Of a DNA stretch of 15,057 bases, positions 8,000 to 15,057 are shown in pieces (within the stretch, counting starts at the first letter, position 1; every line of letters begins with the position of its first letter). The notes under the pieces were generated by a model. The model had not been told where the DNA came from and did not search any database. It saw only the letters and a list, made by a program, of their open reading frames with translations. A program made the translations under genes and the position numbers. Source of the DNA: Pinguiococcus pyrenoidosus (Eukaryota; Sar; Pinguiophyceae; Pinguiochrysidales; Pinguiochrysidaceae). The stretch covers positions 1-15,057 of the forward strand of contig JAAMXY010000617.1 in assembly GCA_019677205.1 (NCBI GenBank), read 5' to 3'.

Positions 8000-8399
8000 C
8001 GGGCCTCGATTCGCGCGGGAAACGCCGGCGCAGCCGCTTCAAACTTGCCGCTCCGTTGTTCAAAATCGAAAAGCGCGCCAAAGCGGACAGGCTGCTGTCC
8101 GTCCGTCACACCAGGCGATTCTCGGGGAGTTCAGGGCGATTCCGGACGCTCCGACTGGTTTCTGTCCGGGACTGGGAGAAGGCTAGAGAAGGCGGTCGGG
8201 AAGGGATGTCTTTGGGCTCTTGGAGGTCTGGGGCGAGGTGGATGGAATGGAGGCGAAAAGCCGGGCGGCGCCTGGCTGCTGCGGGCTGTTGGGGAGGCAA
8301 GGGAGAAACATGGGCGGAGCAGCGATCCTCAGAGCTTGCCGCGTTGCCATCGCAGAAGAATGGGGAGGGGAAACTTGTTGTTGTGCAGCCTGTGCAGCT
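8000..8399. other. Intergenic region, ceramidase 3' to DnaJ promoter
   Basis: 400 bp between two minus-strand genes. It should contain the ceramidase 3' UTR (right) and the DnaJ promoter (left). The plus strand is purine- and G-rich from about 8160 to 8300, with several GGG runs. No TATA box, conserved frame or RNA gene is visible. I do not see clear heat-shock elements (inverted GAA blocks), so heat regulation of the DnaJ gene cannot be claimed. Confidence 0.5.
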
Positions 8400-9276
8400 T
8401 CAAGGTGACTTGCCGCCCTTTCTGTGCTCTACCAACTGAAGCATACTGTACCACTGAGCGCTCATGTGCGACAGAGCGGTGAAGAGATGCCAGAAGGAAT
8501 GGAAGTGGTAGCGCACGTCCGCCTCGTCCGTGGGACATTTCTCTTCCCGGAAGAAGGAGCGCTCCTGCTCCCATACCGTCCTTGCAAGCACCACTAGGAT
8601 GAAGGCACCAGCAAGATACGTCCGACCCGACGGAGGCGCTTTGGACACGAAGAGCAGGCCGGACGACCTGCGGGGGCAGACGGCAGAGGGTTTCGGCGAA
8701 GTCAGCGCACAGTTCCAAGCTGGGCGCTGCGCAGAGCACGCACGTACATGACAACCAGCAGGACGAAGCTCACTTTGAAGACCTCAAAGTTCCTGGTCTT
8801 GAGGTACAGAATCCAGCTGAGCACGGCGACGCCCACGGCACTGCTGCGCAGGGCCATCCACTTCCACGAGCCTCTCGTGGTCCACTCGTGGCAGTCTTCG
8901 CGTTGCATGAGGTACCCCAGCGCCAAGAACGTCATGGGCACCTCGTCCAGCAGCTCTCCGAGGTACGTCTCTGTGCCGTGGAAGATGGCGCTCCCGACGC
9001 CAACCACGCAAAGCACGATCTCCGTGAAGTAGAACCAGAACGGCATGTTGTGCTTCGAGTGCCGCAGCATCAGATACGCGGCCACCGGCAAGTACACAAA
9101 GCTGCTCAAGGTGTTCTCCAGCTCCGAAACATTGCTCGAGTACGCGTAGCGCGCCACGTGAGCCTCGCACCACTCGATGTTGCTGCAAAGAGAGCGAGGG
9201 ATTAGAGTGTAAGCTTTGCGCGCCGAACCACGCGTTTGTGGCACCTCTTGGACATCAGAGCTTGCAGCACGCTCAT
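8400..9276 (-). CDS. ACER: Alkaline ceramidase (ACER/YPC1 family), 3 exons
   Basis: Integral membrane hydrolase of the ER/Golgi that splits ceramide into sphingoid base and fatty acid (CREST superfamily). Exons (minus strand): 9276-9245 (32 bp only), 9182-8748, 8667-8400; introns 62 and 80 bp, the first with a CTAAT branch site and CTTTGCAG acceptor. About 244 aa, slightly short for the family (about 265). Signatures: NIEWCEAH (12-19), SELENTLSSF (30-39), SAIFHGT (75-81), LLDEVPM (88-94) and HSFWH (212-216). Ser75, His79, Asp90, His212 and His216 match the zinc-site and catalytic residues of ACER3. The Ca-site positions differ (Glu14 and His19 where ACER3 has Asp19 and Asn24, from memory). 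Six or seven hydrophobic helices follow. The short first exon was chosen because ATGAGCGTG plus ten codons joins in frame to the conserved domain. Confidence 0.9.
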
Positions 9277-9419
9277 GGTACACAGAAGCGCGATATGCTA
9301 GGGAATGCCTGAGGGGAGGTGCGGGATCGGCGACGCAGCTGCGGCCGGCGCTGCTGCGAAATTCGGCGGGTGCCCTTGCAGACTTCAATCGAATTGGGGG
9401 CGGGGGCGTCTTCCCCTTT

Positions 9420-9460
9420 TTCGAAACTTCGGACCCTTCTTCGAAACTTCGGACCACTTG
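9420..9460. repeat. Tandem 20-bp repeat with TTCGAA core
   Basis: The 16-bp string ttcgaaacttcggacc occurs at 9420-9435 and again at 9440-9455, with a 20-bp spacing. Each copy contains the palindrome TTCGAA. The repeat lies about 145 bp upstream of the ceramidase start and could be a paired factor-binding site. Confidence 0.8.
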
Positions 9461-9555
9461 TGTCTCGATTCGGAGCGGTACTATCGAATTTGAATGCGCG
9501 ACTCTTTCATAGGAATGCCATCTATAGTAGTTGTGGGTATCAGGATGTATTCAAG

Positions 9556-9562
9556 TATAAAA
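9556..9562 (+). promoter_or_regulatory. TATAAAA box candidate
   Basis: A TATAAAA lies at the edge of the AT-rich island, on the plus strand, about 380 bp upstream of the large gene's ATG. That distance requires a long 5' UTR or a 5' non-coding exon, so the assignment is tentative. Confidence 0.3.
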
Positions 9563-9693
9563 TCCTACCTTCCCTCCCAAACCTGAAACAAAAAACACAA
9601 ACCAAACAAACCAAGAAAACTTTGAAATTTTTTCTTTCTTTCACTTTTGCTAGCTGCAGGTCAACTGGCCGGGAAACCGCGCCGTATTTATCC

Positions 9694-9755
9694 GCGTCCG
9701 GATCCGGAGTTGACGTCCATCCGCTTACATCCGACTGGATCATGCCCGCACGTCA
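9694..9755. promoter_or_regulatory. CCGGATCCGG palindrome and paired TGACGT cores
   Basis: The 15-bp gcgtccggatccgga (9694-9708) is shared with the yaaA upstream region. Right after it are TGACGTC (9711-9717) and, about 35 bp on, ACGTCA (9750-9755), the same bZIP/CREB-type core in the opposite orientation. Together they look like a regulatory cluster about 190-250 bp before the large gene's start codon. Confidence 0.35.
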
Positions 9756-9943
9756 TTAGTGTCCACATCTTGTGCCACATTTTTCTAATTTTGGTGTCAA
9801 CCGCAAAACTTCGTTATCTTTGCCGAACACGCGAAGCATAGGAAGCGAAACCGTTTCGTGGAACAGAACCTCAGAGGAGGAGGCCGTCCGCGGCGCTCAG
9901 GCCGTCTCCCGGGTGCCGGACGCCTTCGCGCGCCGCAAGTCGC

Positions 9944-12900
9944 ATGGCCGCTGCCTCGCGGCCGCACGACCGGTCCCAGATCTCCGCGCCGAGCTTCGCT
10001 GAGCCCCCTCGCATCCTGGACGGCCTGTCTGACGCGCGCGCGCCGCCGATCCACGTCCCACTTCCGAAGCGGCCGTCGGACTTGACTGCCGGCCAGAGCG
10101 CCGCCATGGCCGCCGCGGCCGGCGCGGACGGACCCGACCAGCTTCTCGACGACATCAAGAACTGGTTCTTTCAGCTGGCGCCGCGGCAGCGCGAGGAGGT
10201 GCGTGTTGAACTTGTCCGCCCCGCACAGCTGAAGAGCCGACGAAGCCGAGAGAAAAAGAGAGAAACGGAGCACATGGGGCGACTCTGCGGTGCAGTCCAG
10301 TTGCTGGGACTGGCAAGAAAAGACGAGAGAAGCGGAGAAGACGGCCGCAGGAGCGCAGCGGACTGTCCTCAACGGGATGTCGAAGAGAAAGGCAAGGCGG
10401 GAGAGGCAGATCGAGTCCCGCTCGCGAATCACGCGAAGCTGCAAAGCTGGGACAGGGCTTGAGAAACGGAGATGGCAGGCGACAGCGCAGCGACGCGTGA
10501 AGACATGGCAGTGGCAGCACATGTCCTATGTCCAGCTTGGCCAGAGCGCTCGGGCTTTGCCTTGGATTGGAAGCGGTTTCCTAACTTGCGAATCACGTGC
10601 TTCCCACAGATCACCATGATTCACGACGCGGTGTGGACGCAGATGTACTGCATGATGGTGCGAGATGAGAGGAAGAGAAGGTGAAGAAAGACCACGGCTG
10701 CAGCTGCGAACCGTTGAGCGACGGCGCATGCTCAACTGCCAACGCTCTAGGATATCGGATGTCGGCGAGCCTCGAGAGCACAAGAACTACCTGGCCTACT
10801 TCCTCAGAGCACATGTACGTGCCCAGAAAGCCAAGCACCGGAATGCTCCTCGCTAGAAGCGTACGTGACCCTCGTCCTTTCTCTTCTTGCCCTCCCCAGA
10901 AACAGCATCAACTGCGCAACGAGGACTCCAACACCTGGGCCGGGGCGCACGTGAACAAGCGTCCATTGCATCCTCATGCGGAATCTTCACCAGACGCGAA
11001 GGACGCCAATGGCACCAGTTTGGTGCAGAATGGTGTGCCGGATGCTACGCTGGCGCCTCACTCTCGCAGTGGTGCCGTCGCCCGTGACGGACGCACAGAA
11101 GCGATTCGAGGAGCGGCGGCGCACACCTCGAGGACGGTGAGGCCATCCTGATACCCTAGCAAGTTGGTGACGCGCCTTCTCCAGCTCATGCCGTGACTGT
11201 CCACAGGCTTCGGAGCAAGAGCATGTGCGTCGTGAGGGCACAACCGCGGCGGTGAAAGCTGGCGGGCAGATGGTTCTCGAGGACACCATTGATTCGGGAG
11301 CGGTGCTGGAGTCGAAGCTCAGATTCGCGCACCTATCATCGCAAGCGCCGAAGCTGCAACCGGGGACGTTTGACACGATTTTTCTAGAGCCCTCGCTGCT
11401 TCGGGATCCGCACGCCTTCTGGAGGATAATGAGCGACGCGTCCAGGGGCCTCTTCATGAGCATGGGAGTCTCGACGGATTTCCGTCCCGCCAAGGAGGCA
11501 GGATTTCCGACCGTGGGGCAGGGCAAGGTCGTGCAACGGAGCGCGAACCACCCATCGGACGCTGGGCTTCTTGATACGTCCTTGAGGTAAGACCGCTTCT
11601 CGCCACTGAGCTACGGACCGCGACTCATTCGCGCTGCCACAGGGAAGCACCTTGGTTGAGGGAGGGCATGACGCCCTTGCAGCTCCTTGTTTCGCACGTT
11701 GAGATGCAAGTTTGGGACGCCTTCCATCGAAGTCGGGAGTTGAACGCAGGACATGCCACGGCACTGCATGGCTATCTACCAGAGTCGAAGGCGGAAGCCC
11801 TCCTGCCGACCCTAGATGCCCTCAGGGACCGCTGCGAACGCTTGTCCCAGCTATGGAGCAAGCTCGATGCAGCGGAAAGGGAAGATCTCGTGAAAGACCT
11901 GGCCCCCGCCCATTCCGAGCTTGCGGTGGCGATCCGATGCCATCAAGATCCTGGATTCATCGTGGAGAAGCTCATGTTCCCGCCGATGGACTATGTTGCC
12001 AACAGCAGCGATGAGCACGCCTTGTCGGTCGTGCTCGGCAGGATCCAGTCAAGGTAAATCGCGTCGGACTGCTGCTGCTGCTCGTGAGGGCTTGCGGTTC
12101 TGGACAAGAGGAAAGTTCGATGACGTTCTCCTCCCACCTTCCAGATCGCCAAGTGAAGGGGGCGCGGATGTCGTGGCCGAAGGAGAGGAGGCGTTGAGCA
12201 GACGGCGAGGCAAGAAGATAACCATGACTCAGGCGGAAGCGGGCATAGCATCTGCAGAGGGGAAGGCTCTGCCCGGAGGCTTGTACAACGTTGGATCGGG
12301 GAGAGATGCAGAGTTTGACGCGTCTTCCCGAACGTCCAATGGATCGGATATTCATGGTGATGAGCTGGGGAGCAGCTCGGAGGTCGAAGCTCTCTCTCAA
12401 GGGCATCCGGGCGAGATGCAGCAGAGCCACGGCAAGACGAGCAACGGCAAGACAAGCCACGAGCGTGGCCCGGAGAAGGCCCCGAGGGCTGCTGCTGACG
12501 CCAAGGTTAAAGGAAGCATCCAAAACCTGCAGAGCAGCTCGGAGAGCACTGAGCAAAAGGCGGCGGGACCGCTGTTCCTCCAGCGGCGACTCCATGTGGA
12601 TCACTCGTCGGTGCACGCTGCTGCTGGAGTGGCGGACGGAGCAGGAAAGCGCGCGGTGGCGGAGCGGCCCCGCGAGGACCGAGCCCCTGGTTCCTCAACC
12701 GGGCCAACAGGGGGCAGGACGTTGGCGAGTTCTCCGCCCAAATCGGAAGCTGCGGTCGCGACCAGTAGGCGAGCGTCTCCCGGAGGGCCCAAGGGCTGGG
12801 CGGCCATCGTGGCGGGCACGACTCGGTCCTCGTCAAAGCCGGAGAGGAAGGCCGTTCCAGCAGCCTCGGAGGAGCAGGTCCCTTCAGATGCCGAGGCGCC

Positions 12901-15057
12901 GGTACCACATGACACCTCCGCTGGCGGGGAGCCACTTGAAACTCAGCCAGGCGCAAAGGAGGTGGAAGCGAAGCTGCGGAAAGCCCCGAACGCGAAGCCA
13001 CGTGCAATCCCGGCGTGGAGCGGGAAGGACACCATCCGAAGAATCATTGGAGAGGCAAGGCCCGGAGCGATGACGGTGAGCGGAGCGAAAGCAACGCGTC
13101 CGCGTGACGCTTCGAAGGTCCTTGATGCGGGTCATGGACAGGCGGCTTGGGACGGCACCCACGTGGAGAAGGGACAAGACAACGCTCATGCAAAAGCTGA
13201 AGTCGAGGCAGACCGTAAAGAGGTGAACGGGTCCCAGAAGGCCGACTCGGCTGCTTCCGAGGAAGTGAGCACGCCGGTCTCGTCACAGGCAAGCATGAAG
13301 AGCATGGATGACGTGAGCGCCCTGGACGAAGATATTGAGTCGATCGAGCAGAGCGCGAAACCTGTAGAACCAGTGCTCGCTGCGTCTGCTGCGACCGCCG
13401 ATGCCGCCGAGCCTGGAGCTGACATCCCTGCCAATCCGATGGCGGCGGATCCGGAGGGGGGGCCAAAGACAGCTGGCGCGAAGGTGAAGACCTCTGCGTG
13501 GGAAAATGGCCCCCCTTTGTCGATTCTCGCGGATCTGCGGCAGCCGTCGCGACCAGCTTCGGTTCCTTCGGAGGTCGCAAGCAGGGGGAATGCAGAAGTG
13601 GCTCCCGGCCTCGGCACAGACCATAAGGATGCGATGAGAGGCAAGTCTTCGAAGCGTTCCAAGGTCCGCAAGAATGGCCGTGACAGCGGCTCATCCACGG
13701 CGAAGGCTCGCTCAGCTGAGGGCCTCCCCGACCTTTCGAGCGCCGCACGCGACGGGCATCAGACACCGCCTGGAGCCAAATCGGTGAGAGCGAATGGAAA
13801 CAGGCTTGTGAAGGATGCGGGTACACCGTCTCCGGCAGGCGGGTCGCAACGTAGGGACGAGAAGCCGCCCCAGACGAAGGGCGCCGTGAAGGCGAGCCCG
13901 GGTGGGTCTGCTGAGGAGCAGGCGGGGCTTCGGCGTCGGAATCGCGCACGGTCGATCCCGAACGAGCACCTGCCGCCGCCGCTTCAGAATCCCAGCAGCG
14001 TAGGCGGCTTCAGCATGTCCATGAGCCAGCCGTACGCACAGAGGTTCACCGTCAGCCCGGCCGGGTGGGGGATCGCCGGAGGAGCGCTGCCGCTCGGCAG
14101 TCCGCCCTTTGGCAGCTACTTGCCCATGATGTCAGCAGTGGATGCCAATGGTGCTGCCAATCCCGTTGCTGCCAGCAAGGGCGTGCCCACGCAACCGATG
14201 CAACCCGTGAACCTGAGTCGCAGTGCGCCGGTGAGCCCCAGTCCTCTTCGGAGCCCGACGCTGCCCAGCCCCGGCCATTTGCCGCAGCAATCGAACACCA
14301 ACTCGGGAAAGAGCAAGAGCAAGAATCGGAAGAACCGGAGGAAGGCGGACATGACGCCTACGGGTGTCTACGGCCCCAACTTTGTCGTGGGTCCCCATGG
14401 CGTACCTTTCTACGGCCAGGGAAATGGAGGACTGAGCTACAGGAATGGCCATGTGTACGGCCACCTGCCCATGTACCCCGCTGCTGCGCACGCGCCTTTC
14501 GGCTACGGCCTGGGCCCTCAGCAGCATGCGGCGGCGATGAATCCGACGCTGGTGGGACAAGTACTACCGCCGGGGCAGGGACAGGCACAAGGTCAGGGAC
14601 CAGGTCAGGGACAGGGACAGGCTCAAGGACAAGCACACGGACAGGGACACGGACAGGGACACGGGAACAAGCAACCCTCTCGCGTAGAGCAAGAGCGGGG
14701 CAGAGAGGACGTCTCGACCCAGACAAGTGGTGAGTAGATGGACTCGCATTCATGTTCGGCTGTTCTCTCAGGAGGTAGTGCGCTGACCTTCCGCTTTTCA
14801 ACCATCAAACCATGTGACAGCAGGACCGGAGCGACCGACTCCCCCGCGGACACCGTCCCCGGCTCGCTCCCAAGTGTCGTCGAAGAATCCATCCCCGACT
14901 ACGGGCTTGGACGGTGATTCGAATCCGCGTACGGTGAATCGGGGATCGCAGACGAGGGAGATGATGGCGCCCAACGTCGGAGTGCCGTACGGGGCGCCTG
15001 CGTTTCACATACCCCTGCCGCAGACTTCGTTCGCGCACAATGCGCTGATTCAGCAGG
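9944..15057 (+). CDS. Large protein of unknown function, at least 8 exons, 3' end outside the window
   Basis: I do not recognise this family. Exons: 9944-10198, 10610-10680, 10751-10814, 10900-11136, 11207-11586, 11643-12053, 12145-14729, 14821 to beyond 15057. Introns 411, 70, 85, 70, 56, 91 and 91 bp, all GT-AG and phase-consistent, giving at least 1,413 aa. The N-terminal part looks folded: LLDDIKNWFFQLAPRQREE, MIHDAVWTQMYCMM, HKNYLAYFLRAH, DTIFLEPSLLRDPHAFWRIM and LLVSHVEMQVWDAFHRSREL (residues to about 472). From about 474 the chain is low-complexity and disordered, rich in Ser, Ala, Lys, Pro and Gly, with basic clusters (KSSKRSKVRKNGR; KSKSKNRKNRRK), then a Tyr/Gly/His/Pro-rich stretch and a GQ repeat. 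The exon 2/3 junction is the least certain: an alternative donor at 10658 joins acceptors at 10769 or 10778. ATG 9944 is the first in frame. A scaffold or RNA-associated role is only a guess from composition. Confidence 0.78.
10199..10609 (+). other. Long intron 1 of the large unknown gene
   Basis: 411 bp, GTGCGT donor and TTCCCACAG acceptor with CTAAC at 10581-10585, an ideal branch site. The first 261 bp stay open in the exon 1 frame, ending at a TGA at 10460-10462, so retention would give a short protein with a strongly basic tail. It is purine-rich and contains a small CCAGT/ACTGG hairpin around 10307-10323. No snoRNA or other RNA gene is recognisable. Confidence 0.7.
14573..14665 (+). 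repeat. Hexanucleotide GGACAG-type repeat encoding a Gly-Gln/His-Gly tract
   Basis: A run of six-base units (ggacag, with gcacaa, ggtcag and ggacac variants) encodes about 31 residues of alternating Gly-Gln, turning into Gly-His/Gly-Gln at the end (residues about 1283-1313 of the large protein). Third-base variation between copies suggests the dipeptide is under some selection rather than freshly expanded. Confidence 0.88.

Larger units (their letters stand above)
9277..9943. other. Divergent promoter region, ceramidase / large unknown gene
   Basis: 667 bp between two genes read outward, the only head-to-head promoter in the window. It includes an AT-rich island (about 9540-9660) with an A-rich then T-rich run, strongly unlike the GC-rich surroundings. 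It also holds a tandem 20-bp repeat, a TATA-like box and a CCGGATCCGG palindrome. No conserved reading frame is visible, and no RNA gene. Confidence 0.6.

Noticed and set aside
12291-13073. Overlapping 260-aa plus-strand ORF inside exon 7
   Set aside because: It is an alternative-frame shadow of the long disordered coding exon, dominated by Arg, Ser and Pro with no domain.
14132-14801. Minus-strand ORFs with VPV/LSLSVSLS repeats
   Set aside because: They are antisense readings of the GQ-coding hexanucleotide repeat.
14903-14930. TTCGAATCC resembling a tRNA T-loop
   Set aside because: Flanking bases do not pair as a T-stem, and no acceptor or anticodon arms are present.

Overview
The window is nuclear DNA from a GC-rich eukaryote. 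Five recognisable proteins can only be assembled by removing introns, and every intron I inferred is GT-AG. Most introns are 56-91 bp; four are longer (308, 323 and 411 bp, plus one of uncertain partner exons). Several introns carry a CTRAY-like branch site 17-30 bp before the acceptor. A (6-4) photolyase, an AzgA-type purine permease and a YaaA (DUF328) protein beside a compact alkaline ceramidase suggest a unicellular alga or protist rather than an animal. I cannot name the lineage.

Layout. 134-2274 (+): five-exon (6-4) photolyase, about 534 aa, whose last intron holds an 18-bp minisatellite and a CAG tract. 2624-4556 (-): three-exon AzgA-like adenine/guanine/hypoxanthine permease, about 517 aa, convergent with the photolyase. 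5192-6527 (-): five-exon YaaA-family protein, about 349 aa, with a very basic C-terminal tail not found in bacterial YaaA. 6723-7999 (-): three-exon secreted or ER class II DnaJ, about 375 aa. 8400-9276 (-): three-exon alkaline ceramidase, about 244 aa. 9277-9943: divergent promoter region. 9944 to the window end (+): one large, at least eight-exon gene for a protein of at least 1,413 residues that I do not recognise. It has a folded N-terminal third followed by a long disordered, basic, Ser/Pro-rich region and a Gly-Gln/His-Gly repeat; its 3' end lies outside the window.

The four middle genes lie head-to-tail on the minus strand with 195-635 bp gaps, each long enough for its own promoter. 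I see no operon or mobile element and no tRNA, rRNA or CRISPR. The photolyase (UV lesion repair) and the YaaA homologue (peroxide and DNA protection in bacteria) are linked by theme and lie within about 3 kb, but nothing in the sequence shows co-regulation. All exon models are read by eye from splice signals, frame and remembered family conservation; none is backed by transcripts here.
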